DNA of 64,000 bases, taken from contig UEGQ01000001.1 in NCBI GenBank assembly GCA_900466005.1, positions 62,001-126,000 of the forward strand, read 5' to 3'. Within the stretch, counting starts at the first letter, position 1; every line of letters starts with the position of its first letter. A program made the translations under genes and the position numbers. Shown here piece after piece: positions 1 through 9,575 of the stretch. A model generated the notes under the pieces. It made no database searches. It had not been told where the DNA came from and worked only from the letters and a program-made list of their open reading frames with translations. This stretch comes from Hyphomicrobiales bacterium (lineage in GTDB: Bacteria > Pseudomonadota > Alphaproteobacteria > Rhizobiales > Rhizobiaceae).

Positions 1-1749
1 GCCGATCGCCAGCAGTTCAACCGGCGAGCGGGTCTCAATCTGATCGATGACCGCGCGTAGATGCCGCTCCAGGTAGTTGCCCGGGTTGACCGACAGCGTC
101 GAGTCGTCGACGGGCGCGCCATCGGAGATCATCATGAGGATCTTTCGCTGCTCACGACGACCGAGCAAGCGGCTATGCGCCCACATCAGCGCCTCGCCGT
201 CGATATTCTCCTTGAGGAGGCCTTCGCGCATCATCAGACCCAGATTGCGACGCGAACGGCGCCAAGGGGCATCGGCCGACTTGTAGACGATGTGTCGAAG
301 ATCGTTGAGGCGGCCCGGCGTTGGCGGCTTGCCGTTCGCGAGCCATTTCTCGCGGGACTGCCCGCCTTTCCAGGCCTTGGTCGTGAAACCCAGAATCTCA
401 ACCTTGACGCCGCAGCGTTCGAGCGTGCGCGCCAAGATATCGGCGCAGGTCGCGGCCACGGTGATAGGACGCCCGCGCATCGAACCGGAATTGTCGATGA
501 CCAGCGTCACCACCGTGTCGCGGAACTGCGTATCGCGCTCCATCTTGAAGGAAAGCGGCTGCATGGGGTCGATCACCATACGCGGCAGGCGGGCTGTGTC
601 GAGATAGCCCTCCTCGAGATCGAAGTCCCAAGAGCGGTTTTGCTGCGCCATGAGGCGGCGCTGCAGTCGGTTCGCAAGGCGCCCGACCGCGCCCTGCAGA
701 TGCGCGAGCTGTTTGTCGAGAAAAGCACGCAGCCGATCGAGTTCCGCCTCGTCGCAAAGTTCCTCGGCCGTGATGACTTCATCGAATTCCGCGGTGTAGA
801 TCCGGTAGTCGACCTTCTCGTTGAAATCGTCGAACGGACTCGCGGGACGACGCATTTCGCCGGGCGTTTCGGAATCGTCCTCGCCCTCGTCCATCATCTC
901 GTCTTCGGAGATCTCGGCGCCGTCCATTTCGCCTTCTTCCATCTGCTCCTGCGAGGCTTCACTCTCCTCCGCGGGCGCAGAGTCCTGGCCGGCGTCTTCT
1001 TCGGCGCTTTCCTGTTCTTCCTCGTTGCTGCGCGGCTGGTCCTCGTCGGTCGTGTCTTCCTGTTCGCTTTCCTCGGACTCGTCGCCGAAGTCCTCGGCCA
1101 TTTCCATAGCGCTCAGGATATGGCGCATGACCTTCGCGAAGGCCTGCTGATCGTTGATGGCACCGCTCAGCCCTTCGAATTCGCTCGAAGCCTTCTCCTC
1201 GATAAAGGGACGCCAAAGATCGAGAACCTTGCCTGCACTTTCCGGCGGCTTCTCACCCGTCAGCTTTTCCCTCACCAGCATGGCCATCGCTTCGGAGAGC
1301 GGGGCATCCTCCTGCCGGCTGATCCCCGAGAAGTTCGCCTTGGCGTACTTCTCGGCATTCATCGTCTGAAGGTTCGCGGCCATGCCGCGCATCCGCAAGG
1401 CGCCGATCGATTCGACCCTGGCCTGTTCGACGGCGTCGAAGACTGCGCGGGCATCGACACCCTGCGGTGCCATCGCCGAATGGATCTTCTGGTCATGGCA
1501 GGCGAGCCTCAGCGCCATGGAGTCGCCGAGCCCGCGGGTCACCGCGAGCTCGTGCGCCGTCGGACGCTTCGAGAGTTCGGGCAGGCGCACGCGTTCTCCG
1601 GCGAGCCCTGGGCGCTCGTTGGCGAAGACCACCTCGACTTCGCCGTCGCCGGCCACCGAGCGGACACACCCGGTGATCGCCCGACGCAGCGGCTCCGTAT
1701 CCGCCGCCGAGCCTGACTTCGCCCTGATATTGTCGCCCGGTCCTGCCAT
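1..1749 (-). CDS. cobT: Cobaltochelatase subunit CobT (C-terminus cut by window edge)
   Basis: Large accessory subunit of the aerobic ATP-dependent cobaltochelatase (CobNST), which inserts cobalt into hydrogenobyrinic a,c-diamide in cobalamin synthesis. The frame is open for 583 codons and runs off the left edge. CobT proteins are about 630 aa, so roughly 45-50 residues are missing. An acidic Glu/Asp-rich linker lies at about residues 216-296. A C-terminal von Willebrand A domain follows, with the metal-site motif D-N-S-G-S starting at residue 419. The start ATG at 1749 lies 15 nt after the cobS stop, so the two genes form one operon in the order cobS-cobT. Recognition is secure; only the C-terminal end is unseen. 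Confidence 0.95.
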   Translation of the reverse strand, partial: MAGPGDNIRAKSGSAADTEPLRRAITGCVRSVAGDGEVEVVFANERPGLAGERVRLPELSKRPTAHELAVTRGLGDSMALRLACHDQKIHSAMAPQGVDARAVFDAVEQARVESIGALRMRGMAANLQTMNAEKYAKANFSGISRQEDAPLSEAMAMLVREKLTGEKPPESAGKVLDLWRPFIEEKASSEFEGLSGAINDQQAFAKVMRHILSAMEMAEDFGDESEESEQEDTTDEDQPRSNEEEQESAEEDAGQDSAPAEESEASQEQMEEGEMDGAEISEDEMMDEGEDDSETPGEMRRPASPFDDFNEKVDYRIYTAEFDEVITAEELCDEAELDRLRAFLDKQLAHLQGAVGRLANRLQRRLMAQQNRSWDFDLEEGYLDTARLPRMVIDPMQPLSFKMERDTQFRDTVVTLVIDNSGSMRGRPITVAATCADILARTLERCGVKVEILGFTTKAWKGGQSREKWLANGKPPTPGRLNDLRHIVYKSADAPWRRSRRNLGLMMREGLLKENIDGEALMWAHSRLLGRREQRKILMMISDGAPVDDSTLSVNPGNYLERHLRAVIDQIETRSPVELLAIG

Positions 1750-1764
1750 CGTCAGAATGCTTCC

Positions 1765-2757
1765 TTACGCACCGAGAACGATATTCGCGGCGCTCTCCTT
1801 CAATTCGACCCCGAAGGCGCGCTGGTACTGTTCCGCGACCAGATTGCGCTCGAGTTCGTCGCACTTGTTGAGGAACGTGACGCGGAAGGCGAACGCGACA
1901 TCGCCGAAGATTTCCGCATTCTCCGCCCAGGTGATCACCGTACGCGGACTCATGACGGTCGAAAGATCGCCGTTCATGAACGCCGAGCGGGTGAGATCGG
2001 CGAGCCGCACCATGCGCGATACGGTTTCGCGGCCTGCCTCGGTCGAGGCGAAGCTCTTCACCTTGGCAAGCACGATGTCGACTTCCTTCTCGTGCGGCAG
2101 GTAGTTCAGCGTGGTCACGATCGACCAGCGGTCCATCTGCGCCTGGTTGATCTGCTGGGTACCGTGGTAAAGACCGGTGGTATCGCCGAGACCGACGGTG
2201 TTGGCCGTCGCAAACAGACGGAACGCAGGATGCGGACGGATGACGCGGCTCTGATCGAGGAGCGTCAGACGGCCGGAGGATTCCAGGACCCGCTGGATAA
2301 CGAACATCACGTCCGGACGACCGGCATCGTATTCGTCGAACACGAGGGCAACATTGTGCTGGTAAGCCCAGGGCAGAATGCCGTCCTTGAACTCGGTAAC
2401 CTGCTTGCCGTCCTTCAGAACGATCGCGTCCTTGCCAACCAGGTCGATACGGCTGACGTGGCTGTCGAGATTCACGCGGACGCAGGGCCAGTTGAGACGA
2501 GCCGCGACCTGCTCGATATGGGTCGACTTGCCTGTCCCGTGGAAGCCCGACACCATGACGCGCCGGTTATGCGCAAAACCGGCGAGAATCGCGAGCGTCG
2601 TTTCGCGGTCGAACAGGTAGTCGGGATCGAGATCCGGCACGTAGGCGTCGCCGGTGCTGTACGCCGGGACACGGATGTCACTGTCAATTCCGAACACCTC
2701 CCGGACCGAAATGGTCGTGTCGGGAAGATTGGACACGTCAAGGTCAATTTTGCTCAT
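1765..2757 (-). CDS. cobS: Cobaltochelatase AAA+ ATPase subunit CobS
   Basis: MoxR-type AAA+ ATPase that works with CobT and CobN to drive cobalt insertion in the aerobic B12 pathway. The 330-aa product begins [13 protein letters not shown]. It carries a Walker A motif (GFHGTGKST), a Walker B-like segment ([10 protein letters not shown]) and an ATANTVG sensor region. An upstream TTG-type extension exists, but the ATG at 2757 has a GGAGA ribosome-binding site and gives the usual CobS length of about 330 aa. Followed 15 nt later by cobT. CobN is not in this window. Confidence 0.95.
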   Translation of the reverse strand: MSKIDLDVSNLPDTTISVREVFGIDSDIRVPAYSTGDAYVPDLDPDYLFDRETTLAILAGFAHNRRVMVSGFHGTGKSTHIEQVAARLNWPCVRVNLDSHVSRIDLVGKDAIVLKDGKQVTEFKDGILPWAYQHNVALVFDEYDAGRPDVMFVIQRVLESSGRLTLLDQSRVIRPHPAFRLFATANTVGLGDTTGLYHGTQQINQAQMDRWSIVTTLNYLPHEKEVDIVLAKVKSFASTEAGRETVSRMVRLADLTRSAFMNGDLSTVMSPRTVITWAENAEIFGDVAFAFRVTFLNKCDELERNLVAEQYQRAFGVELKESAANIVLGA

Positions 2758-2822
2758 CGTCTCTCCATGCCGGGCGGCGACGACCGGCTGCATATAGAAT
2801 GCGTATTTCGTAGCGTTTTCGA

Positions 2823-3449
2823 CTAACAGAAGCCAGACTGCTTTAGCAGTTGATACGCTTGGATAACAGCGCGAAAACGGTCTTCCGAGCCCCTATCGCC
2901 GCCATTTGCATCCGGGTGATGCTTTTTCACAAGCTCCTTGTAGCGGCTCTTGATCTCGCTCGCAGACGAGGTCCCCGGAAGGCCCAAAGTATCGAGCGCC
3001 TTGGCTTCGAGACTCTTGAGTTTCCGCGCCTGCGGCTGGAAGCGCGCACCCGCGCCGCGCGACTGTCCGACGAAACCGAAGGGATCCTTGATACGCGAGT
3101 GTGTTCCGGCCGTACCGGAGCGCAACGTCGAATGCAGCGGGCTGTTCCGCGCCGCCTTGTTGACACCCACGGTCCAGGTCGGGCGATGGCCGGTGATCGC
3201 CTCCTTCTGGTAGCGGGCGATCTCGGTGTCGGACAGCCCGGAGAAGTAATTGTAGCCCTTGTTGTATTCCTTCACATGCTCAAAGCAGAAGAGGAAAAAC
3301 TGCCCCTCGGCGTTCCGTCCAACCGGTGCGCGATGGGCACCGGGCTTGTCGCAGCCGTCCCACTGGCACGTCGGCGTGGCAGGACCGGCATCCTGCTCCT
3401 TCTTGCGACGGGTGCGGATGCGATCGAAGTATTTTGAGTCGAGGTTCAT
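2823..3449 (-). CDS. J-domain (DnaJ-like) protein
   Basis: A 208-aa protein with a C-terminal J domain carrying the HPD tripeptide (HHPDANGG, at about residue 180), so it should stimulate an Hsp70 ATPase such as DnaK. The N-terminal half has two CxxC/C-type pairs (CQWDGC and FCFEH) that could bind a metal, and a conserved-looking aromatic segment ([17 protein letters not shown]). The G/F region, zinc finger and substrate domains of true DnaJ are absent, so this is a specialised co-chaperone. The start at 3449 ([10 protein letters not shown]) was preferred to one 15 codons upstream because the rest of the protein is hydrophilic from there; this is not certain. Divergent from bolA. Confidence 0.85.
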   Translation of the reverse strand: MNLDSKYFDRIRTRRKKEQDAGPATPTCQWDGCDKPGAHRAPVGRNAEGQFFLFCFEHVKEYNKGYNYFSGLSDTEIARYQKEAITGHRPTWTVGVNKAARNSPLHSTLRSGTAGTHSRIKDPFGFVGQSRGAGARFQPQARKLKSLEAKALDTLGLPGTSSASEIKSRYKELVKKHHPDANGGDRGSEDRFRAVIQAYQLLKQSGFC

Positions 3450-3557
3450 CATCGAATTATGGGGTCCCGCTTGCTTCACGGCAAGAATTGACAAATCAGA
3501 ATGTTCTTGGCTTTGTGAGGGCTTTTCGCTCCCGCAGCAAAGTCGGAGATAGCCCGC

Positions 3558-3839
3558 ATGTCGGTCCGTTCAGCCATCGAAACCAAGCTCGTCGACACCT
3601 TTCACCCGGAGCGCCTGGCGGTCCTCGACGAAAGCATGCAGCACGCGGGGCATCAGCCCGGCATGACCGGATCCGGAGAGACGCATATGCGCATCCGTAT
3701 CGTGGCCGACGCATTCTCCGGCATGAGCCGCGTCGCACGGCACAGGGCGATTACCGATCTCCTCAAGCCGGAATTCGACGCCGGTCTCCATGCCCTTGCG
3801 ATCGAAGCAGCGGCTCCCGGCGAAGAGACACGCTGGTAG
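3558..3839 (+). CDS. bolA: BolA family protein
   Basis: A 93-aa protein matching the BolA fold: an acidic N-terminal helix (VRSAIETKLVDTFHPERLAVLDES), then the H-x-G-x-x-x-GSGETHMRIRIVADAF core and the R-x-x-RHRAITDLL helix. BolA proteins partner with monothiol glutaredoxins in iron-sulfur and iron sensing and influence morphology and stress responses. Divergently transcribed from the J-domain gene and convergent with aroB. In many alphaproteobacteria a bolA homologue sits at this cobS/dnaJ position, which agrees with the call. Confidence 0.9.
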   Translation: MSVRSAIETKLVDTFHPERLAVLDESMQHAGHQPGMTGSGETHMRIRIVADAFSGMSRVARHRAITDLLKPEFDAGLHALAIEAAAPGEETRW

Positions 3840-3960
3840 ACCGTCCCTCCATCATCCATTGCTCCGTAGAACCGGACCCCACGGCAGACCATCAGGCTGC
3901 CGTCAAGCGTCTGCCGGACGAACACGGACGCTGCGAGAAGGCCGCAGTCGACGGCGGCCG

Positions 3961-5088
3961 TCAGCCCGGCCGTTTTTCCTGAAGGAAGCTGAAGACTTCC
4001 GAGGCTGCGACGTCGTCAGCGACGAACGACTGGCCGATACCGCGGGTCAGGATGAAAGTGAGCTTGCCGCCCTTGACCTTTTTGTCCTGGGCGATTGCCT
4101 GCATCAATATATCGGTCGGCGGAAGCTCACCTTCAATATCCCCCATTGTCGTCGGGAGACCGACAGCCTTGAGATGAGCCGCCACCCGCTCGGCGTCGTC
4201 CGGGCTCGCGAGGTTGAGGCGCGAGGAAAACTGATGCGCCAGCACCATACCGATCGCGACACCTTCGCCGTGGACAAGACGGCTGCTGTCGTACCCGGTG
4301 GCCGCTTCGAGTGCATGACCGAACGTATGGCCGAGATTGAGCAGCGCGCGGCGACCGAGTTCGCGCTCGTCGGCGGCCACCACCTCGGCCTTTGCCCGGC
4401 AGCTTGTGGCGATTGCCTCGGCACGAGCCTCACCACCGGAGAACACATCCTTCCAGTTTCGTTCGAGCCATTCGAAGAAGTCCGGCTTGTCGATCAAGCC
4501 ATACTTCACAACTTCCGCATAGCCAGCCCGGAATTCTCGCTTGCTCAGACTGTTGAGAACCGCCGTGTCCGCAAGCACGAGATCCGGCTGGTAGAACACG
4601 CCGACGAGGTTCTTGCCGTGACGCGTATTGATACCCGTCTTGCCGCCGACGGAGGAATCCACCTGCGCTAGGAGAGAGGTCGGAACCTGTACGAAGCGGA
4701 CACCACGACGAACGATGCCCGCGGCGAAACCGGTCAGGTCGCCGATGACGCCGCCGCCGAGCGCGATAACCGCATCGTTGCGCTCGATGCGGGCCTCGAG
4801 GAGGAGGTCGCAAACCCGCATCAGGTGCTCGAAGCTTTTGGTCTTCTCACCCGCGGGCAGCCTCAGCGACACGGCCTCGATGCCGTCGGTCTGGAGGCTA
4901 TCCATCAACGCGTCCAGATAAAGGGGACCGACGTGCTCATCGGTGATGATCGCAGCCTTGCGCCCCTTGATACGGGTGGATATCTCGCCGCCCGCCCGTG
5001 CAATCAGACCGCTCCCGATCAGGATGTCATACGATCGATCACCAAGCGGGACATGAACGAGGCGTTCCGAACTCTCAACTTCACTCAT
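3961..5088 (-). CDS. aroB: 3-dehydroquinate synthase
   Basis: Second step of the shikimate pathway: converts DAHP to 3-dehydroquinate with NAD and a divalent metal, in the cytoplasm. The 375-aa sequence shows the family landmarks: the NAD-site segment (ALGGGVIGDLTGFAAG), the VPTSLLAQVDSSVGGKTGIN active-site block, and the metal-ligand region GHTFGHALEA with H-G-E-G-V-A-I-G. The start ATG overlaps the aroK stop in an ATGA tetranucleotide, so the two are translationally coupled in the order aroK-aroB. Confidence 0.97.
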   Translation of the reverse strand: MSEVESSERLVHVPLGDRSYDILIGSGLIARAGGEISTRIKGRKAAIITDEHVGPLYLDALMDSLQTDGIEAVSLRLPAGEKTKSFEHLMRVCDLLLEARIERNDAVIALGGGVIGDLTGFAAGIVRRGVRFVQVPTSLLAQVDSSVGGKTGINTRHGKNLVGVFYQPDLVLADTAVLNSLSKREFRAGYAEVVKYGLIDKPDFFEWLERNWKDVFSGGEARAEAIATSCRAKAEVVAADERELGRRALLNLGHTFGHALEAATGYDSSRLVHGEGVAIGMVLAHQFSSRLNLASPDDAERVAAHLKAVGLPTTMGDIEGELPPTDILMQAIAQDKKVKGGKLTFILTRGIGQSFVADDVAASEVFSFLQEKRPG

Positions 5089-5675
5089 ATTTTATGGCCT
5101 TTGGTACAGAATTCCACGATCGCCTCGAGCACTTCGTCGACGATGATTTCCTTGCGCTCATCCCGTGACTGCACGGCGATGTCGGCGAGGGCATAGATCG
5201 GGTAGCGCTGGTTCATGAGATTCTCGAGCGTCTGCTTCGGATTCTCGGTCTTGAGCAGAGGACGGTGGTCGCGCTTATTGACCCGCTCCCAAAGCACGTC
5301 CAGATCGGCTTTCAGCCACAGCGAAATCCCGCCCCGCTCGATCTGCTTGCGCGTCTTCTCGTTGATGAAGGCGCCGCCGCCGGTCGATATCACCCGCGGA
5401 CCTGTTCTCAACAGCCGCTTGATGACCCGCGTCTCAAGCTCACGGAACTCGCCTTCGCCATAGGCCGCGAAGAGCTCGCTGATGGTCATCCGCGATACCC
5501 GTTCGATTTCCGCATCGGTGTCAACGAAAGGCAGGCCGAGTTGCGAGGCCGTCATGCGACCGATCGCCGACTTTCCCGCCCCCATCAGCCCGACGAAGAC
5601 CAGATTTCTACGCCCGAGCGCCGCGCGGGCACGTGCACTCAGCGACGGGGCAACGGTTGGGGTCAAATCGGTCAT
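5085..5675 (-). CDS. aroK: Shikimate kinase
   Basis: Phosphorylates shikimate at the 3-hydroxyl using ATP. The 196-aa product starts MTDLTPTVAP at the ATG at 5675. A longer reading extends about 106 codons further upstream, but that part is low-complexity and overlaps the intergenic promoter area, so it is rejected. Walker A is GLMGAGKSAIG. The shikimate-site residues D (FVDTDAEIE), R (FRELE) and GGG (STGGGAF) are present, as is the lid Arg in DHRPLL. It shares an ATGA overlap with aroB downstream. Confidence 0.96.
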   Translation of the reverse strand: MTDLTPTVAPSLSARARAALGRRNLVFVGLMGAGKSAIGRMTASQLGLPFVDTDAEIERVSRMTISELFAAYGEGEFRELETRVIKRLLRTGPRVISTGGGAFINEKTRKQIERGGISLWLKADLDVLWERVNKRDHRPLLKTENPKQTLENLMNQRYPIYALADIAVQSRDERKEIIVDEVLEAIVEFCTKGHKI

Positions 5676-5825
5676 CGGCCTATTCGCGTCTCTTTTGAGA
5701 ACGGTATTGACAAATGCGGGCCGAGCGTCAAGCCACGGGGACCGAAAGAGGCACCTTCTGCGGGCTTGCAACGACTGCAAGCCCTCTTCATATAGGAAGA
5801 GCGCTCGCGGACGAAGGATGATCCG

Positions 5826-5978
5826 ATGCCGACCCTGTTTCGTTTCCTGTTCTTCTGCGCGACGATCGCGGCCATGGTCTACGGAACAATGTACGCACTC
5901 GTCCTGTTCGTGGAGCCGAAGGAGCGGGAGATCACGGTCCGGATTCCCTCCGAGCGGGTCAACCCGCCCCAAGAATAG
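5826..5978 (+). CDS. Small single-pass membrane protein, unknown function
   Basis: A 50-codon frame starting ATG CCG ACC CTG with a GAAGGA ribosome-binding site about 8 nt upstream, ending in TAG at 5976-5978. Residues 5-30 are strongly hydrophobic ([20 protein letters not shown]...), followed by a charged tail ([21 protein letters not shown]). It is therefore an inner-membrane protein with one transmembrane helix and a short soluble C-terminus. It lies 29 nt upstream of xerD on the same strand, which suggests cotranscription. I do not recognise a named family. Confidence 0.7.
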   Translation: MPTLFRFLFFCATIAAMVYGTMYALVLFVEPKEREITVRIPSERVNPPQE

Positions 5979-6007
5979 GCCGAGCCGAGGCAAGCAGGAA
6001 ACTCCCC

Positions 6008-6955
6008 GTGTCCGATCTCAGCAAAGCACGCATCGAGGCGTTTCTGGAAATGATGAGCGCGGAACGGGGCGCCGCGGGCAACACGCTTGCCTCGTACGAA
6101 CACGACCTTGAGGATCTCTGGTCATTTCTTGTACCGCGCAAGGTGAGTGTCGTGGAGGCAAAATCCGCCGACCTCGCCGCCTATCTCGCAGATCTGGCGA
6201 AGCGCGGCTTCATGGAAACCTCGCAGGCGCGCCGTCTGTCGGCGATGCGCCAGTTCTACAAGTTCCTCTACGCCGAGGGCATCCGCACCGACGACCCGAC
6301 GTCGATCCTCGATGCGCCGAAGAAGGCGCGCCCACTTCCGAAGACACTGTCCGTCGCAGACGTCGAGAGACTGCTGTCCCTCGCTCAGCAGGAAAGCGAA
6401 GCCGAGGGAGCCGACAAGCTCTCAAAACTGCGAATGTTGGCTCTGCTCGAACTTCTGTATGCGACGGGAATGCGGGTCAGCGAGCTTGTCGCCCTGCCGG
6501 CCAAGGTTCTCGCACAGGAGGGTCGTTTCCTCATGATCCGCGGAAAGGGAGCCAAGGAACGGCTCGTTCCCTTGTCGCGAAGCGCGATCGCCGCGGTCCG
6601 GGCCTATGGCGAAGAGCTGGCGCGCACGACAAAGGAAACGAAGGAGAAAGCCCTCTGGCTGTTTCCGGCGGCGAGCAAGGAGGGATACCTGCCGCGCCAG
6701 GTCTTCGCGCGCGACTTGAAGGGTCTCGCAGCCCGCGCCGGCCTCAGCGCAGCCGCCATCTCCCCCCATGTGCTGCGCCACGCCTTCGCCAGTCACCTCC
6801 TCGCCAACGGCGCAGACCTCCGCGTGGTGCAGGAGTTGCTCGGCCATTCGGACATTTCGACCACCCAAATCTACACGCATGTGCTCGATGAACGCCTGCA
6901 GCAGCTCGTTCAGACGCATCACCCTCTTGCCAAAGTGGCGAAAAACCACGATTAG
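6008..6955 (+). CDS. xerD: Tyrosine recombinase XerD
   Basis: Site-specific recombinase that resolves chromosome dimers at dif with XerC and FtsK. The 315-aa protein begins at a GTG ([12 protein letters not shown]) with an AGGA ribosome-binding site. It has an N-terminal SAM-like core-binding domain (residues 1 to about 100) and a catalytic domain with all expected residues: Arg156 (GMRVSEL), Lys in IRGKGAKER, His254-x-x-Arg257 ([12 protein letters not shown]), His in LLGHSDIS and the nucleophile Tyr289 (TTQIYTHV). The dimer-interface wording ([20 protein letters not shown]) favours XerD over XerC. The XerC partner is at 61444-62379 in the same window. Confidence 0.95.
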   Translation: MSDLSKARIEAFLEMMSAERGAAGNTLASYEHDLEDLWSFLVPRKVSVVEAKSADLAAYLADLAKRGFMETSQARRLSAMRQFYKFLYAEGIRTDDPTSILDAPKKARPLPKTLSVADVERLLSLAQQESEAEGADKLSKLRMLALLELLYATGMRVSELVALPAKVLAQEGRFLMIRGKGAKERLVPLSRSAIAAVRAYGEELARTTKETKEKALWLFPAASKEGYLPRQVFARDLKGLAARAGLSAAAISPHVLRHAFASHLLANGADLRVVQELLGHSDISTTQIYTHVLDERLQQLVQTHHPLAKVAKNHD

Positions 6956-7016
6956 GACCGGCAACGCCGGTGCCACGCGCCCTTGAAGCAAGCGCATAAC
7001 GATCGGAAAGCGTTTC

Positions 7017-7970
7017 ATGCACAACTATCTCGATTTCGAAAAGCCTATCTCCGACCTGGAAGGCAAGATCCACGAGCTGAAGAAACTCGCGGAAGAAGAT
7101 GAGAGCATCGACACGTCGGAGGAGATCGCGCGGCTAGAGGTTCGCGTCCGTGAAGCGATGGAGGAGATCTACTCCAAGCTCAATGCCTGGCAGAAGACCC
7201 AGGTTGCCCGTCATCCGCAGCGTCCTCACTTCGTCGATTACGCAGCGAGGCTCTTCACCGAATTCACGCCGCTCGCCGGCGACCGGAAGTTCGCCGAGGA
7301 TGCGGCGATCCAGGCCGGCTTCGCGCGGTTTCGCGGCACGCCCGTCGCCGTGATCGGCCAGGAGAAAGGCAACGACACCAAATCGCGCCTGAAGCACAAT
7401 TTCGGCAGCGCCCGCCCGGAAGGTTATCGCAAGGCGATCCGCATCATGGAAATGGCCGACCGCTTCGGCCTTCCCGTGGTGACGCTGATCGATACCGCTG
7501 GCGCCTATCCCGGCATCGGTGCTGAAGAACGCGGCCAGGCAGAAGCGATCGCCCGTTCCACCGAAACCTGTCTCAATCTGCGGGTCCCGATCGTCTCGGT
7601 GGTGGTCGGCGAAGGTGGCTCCGGCGGCGCCATTGCCATCGCCACCGGCAATCGCGTCTATATGCTCGAGCATTCCATCTACTCGGTTATCTCTCCGGAA
7701 GGAGCTGCCTCTATTCTCTGGCGTGACTCGACCAGGGCCAAGGAGGCGGCGACGAATATGAAGATCACTGCCGAGGACCTGAGGGCGATGAGCGTGATCG
7801 ATGGCATTATTCCGGAGCCGATCGGCGGCGCACACCGCGATGCGGACGCAGTCATCGACCGCACAGGCGATGTCATAGCCTCCGCCCTGACTGATCTCGG
7901 CCGCCTGTCGGGCGACCGGCTACGGCAGGAACGCCGGCAGAAATTCCTCGATATCGGCCGTTCGCTTTGA
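7017..7970 (+). CDS. accA: Acetyl-CoA carboxylase carboxyltransferase subunit alpha
   Basis: Alpha subunit of the carboxyltransferase half of acetyl-CoA carboxylase, which transfers CO2 from biotin to acetyl-CoA for fatty acid synthesis. The 317-aa sequence has the AccA N-terminal coiled region ([18 protein letters not shown]), the [14 protein letters not shown] segment, the crotonase-like core ([23 protein letters not shown]) and the oxyanion region [12 protein letters not shown]. The start at 7017 ([10 protein letters not shown]) is standard. Same strand as xerD, 61 nt downstream, an arrangement familiar in Rhizobiales. Confidence 0.97.
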   Translation: MHNYLDFEKPISDLEGKIHELKKLAEEDESIDTSEEIARLEVRVREAMEEIYSKLNAWQKTQVARHPQRPHFVDYAARLFTEFTPLAGDRKFAEDAAIQAGFARFRGTPVAVIGQEKGNDTKSRLKHNFGSARPEGYRKAIRIMEMADRFGLPVVTLIDTAGAYPGIGAEERGQAEAIARSTETCLNLRVPIVSVVVGEGGSGGAIAIATGNRVYMLEHSIYSVISPEGAASILWRDSTRAKEAATNMKITAEDLRAMSVIDGIIPEPIGGAHRDADAVIDRTGDVIASALTDLGRLSGDRLRQERRQKFLDIGRSL

Positions 7971-8132
7971 GTAGACCCTCGGGCAGCCATAATCCTGCTT
8001 TGTTTGAGTGCTAGTCGCCGGCGCGGCGGGCGACGCGATGATGGTTTACAATTTGTGAAGGTTGCGATCGTATATTAGGCGAGCGCGCGATAATCGGCGA
8101 CGTTACCCCTTTTTTCGAGATGAGAATCCCGA

Positions 8133-9341
8133 ATGCGTTTGAAACCAACCGCTCTTCTGATGATTGCCCTCACGATCGGGCTTGCAGGGTGCAACGATGC
8201 GCTGGACAGCGTCGTCGACCCCTCCACTGTCAAGAACAAGGTCGAATACCAGCTGCCGTCGCGCATCCGCGACGAGATGAAGGCGAAGGGCATGGAGCGG
8301 AATTCGCCGATCGCCATGCGCATCTTCAAGGAAGAGGGTGTGCTGGAAATCTGGAAGGCGAAGACGAACAACCGTTTCGACAAGATCGCGGAATACCAGA
8401 TATGCGCCTGGTCTGGGCGCCTCGGCCCGAAGGTCAAGGAGGGCGACCGTCAGGCACCGGAAGGTTTCTATCCGCTTTCGCCTTATCACCTGAACCCGAA
8501 TTCGAAGTACTTCCTTGCGATCAACACGGGATACCCGAACCGCTACGACCAGGCGAACGGCCGCAACGGCTCCAACCTGATGATTCACGGTGCGTGTTCT
8601 TCCTCGGGCTGCTACTCGATGACGGATGCGCAGATCCTGGAGATCTATGCCTTTGCCCGCGATGCATTCAAGGGTGGTCAGCAGACGGTTCAATTGCAGG
8701 CTTTCCCGTTCCGCATGACCGCCGATAACATGGCGCGCCATCAGCACAGCCCGCACTACGAATTCTGGAAGATGCTGAAGGTCGGCTACGACAACTTCGA
8801 AGTCACCAAGCGTCCGCCCGAGGTCGGCGTCTGCGACAGAAAATACGTCTTCAATCAGCAGGTCGAGGAGGGCAAGACTCTGAACGCCACGACCGCCTGC
8901 CCGCCGATGACGACGCCCGCTACCCTGCAGGTGGCACTTGCATCTTACAATGCGCAGTACGAGCGCGACTTCGCGAAGGCCTCCAAGAAATATGACGGCA
9001 AGATCTGGTACGACCCGAGCGAGGCCGAACGCAAGGCTCTCGTCGCCGAGATGCGCAAGGGTCACGACCTCGCCTATGCGCCGACGGGCTCCGCGCTCAA
9101 GGCCGGGAAGCTCCTGAAGATCGAGGAATTCGAAAAGATCGTCGCGGAGAAGGACATCGCGGCAAAGCCGGTTGCCGCACCCGCGACGACCGCCACGTCC
9201 GCTCAGCCTTCGGCGAAAGCCGCCGAGGTTGCGCAGACGGCGAGCATACCGGTGCCCCAGGCAAACCCGCTCGCTCCGGTGGCCGCGGCACCGGCTGCTG
9301 AGGAGCCTAGGAAGCCGTTCTGGAAGTTCTGGCAGAAGTGA
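8133..9341 (+). CDS. YafK-type L,D-transpeptidase-fold lipoprotein
   Basis: A 402-aa predicted lipoprotein: signal peptide MRLKPTALLMIALTIGLAGC with lipobox LAGC (Cys20). A YkuD/L,D-transpeptidase catalytic block follows, with I-H-G-A-C-S-S-S-G-C-Y-S (about residues 153-164) giving the His, Ser and nucleophilic Cys. The surrounding sequence (GFYPLSPYHLNPNSKYFLAINTGYPN) is of the YafK type. In E. coli YafK (DpaA) cleaves the bond between Braun lipoprotein and peptidoglycan, so an envelope-remodelling role is the best inference. The C-terminal 70 residues are Ala/Pro-rich and end KPFWKFWQK. Its stop overlaps the tusA GTG start by 4 nt (GTGA). Confidence 0.85.
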   Translation: MRLKPTALLMIALTIGLAGCNDALDSVVDPSTVKNKVEYQLPSRIRDEMKAKGMERNSPIAMRIFKEEGVLEIWKAKTNNRFDKIAEYQICAWSGRLGPKVKEGDRQAPEGFYPLSPYHLNPNSKYFLAINTGYPNRYDQANGRNGSNLMIHGACSSSGCYSMTDAQILEIYAFARDAFKGGQQTVQLQAFPFRMTADNMARHQHSPHYEFWKMLKVGYDNFEVTKRPPEVGVCDRKYVFNQQVEEGKTLNATTACPPMTTPATLQVALASYNAQYERDFAKASKKYDGKIWYDPSEAERKALVAEMRKGHDLAYAPTGSALKAGKLLKIEEFEKIVAEKDIAAKPVAAPATTATSAQPSAKAAEVAQTASIPVPQANPLAPVAAAPAAEEPRKPFWKFWQK

Positions 9342-9568
9342 GCGGCCCCGAAGCGATCTACGACCTCAGGGGACTGAAGTGCCCTTTGCCGGTTCTGAAG
9401 ACACGGCGGCGGCTTTCTACCATGGAACGCGGTGCGGAACTGTGGATCGAAACCACCGATCCGCTCGCAGCGATCGACATCCCTCACTTCTGCAGCGAAA
9501 ACGGGCACGTCCTGCTCGCGAGCGAGAAGCGCGAAGCCAGCCACCGCTTTCACATCCGCAAGGGCTGA
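9338..9568 (+). CDS. TusA/SirA-family sulfur carrier protein
   Basis: A 76-aa protein with the signature DLRGLKCPLPVLKTRR: the Cys in the CPxP motif carries persulfide sulfur in this family (tRNA thiolation, molybdenum cofactor sulfuration and related roles). The start is GTG at 9338, inside the stop of the preceding transpeptidase-fold gene, so translation is coupled. The rest (TTDPLAAIDIPHFCSENGHVLLASE) fits the two-layer alpha/beta fold. Which sulfur acceptor it serves cannot be read from the sequence. Confidence 0.9.
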   Translation: MSGPEAIYDLRGLKCPLPVLKTRRRLSTMERGAELWIETTDPLAAIDIPHFCSENGHVLLASEKREASHRFHIRKG

Positions 9569-9575
9569 GGCCATC

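Noticed and set aside
61..1716. 551-aa plus-strand open frame opposite cobT
   Set aside because: It is the complement of a confidently identified CobT reading frame in high-GC DNA. Its translation is Arg/His/Leu-rich without domain motifs, and no ribosome-binding site was seen.
5676..5993. 106-residue N-terminal extension of shikimate kinase
   Set aside because: The extension overlaps the 50-aa membrane-peptide gene and promoter elements, and its composition is not that of the kinase. The ATG at 5675 gives the family length.
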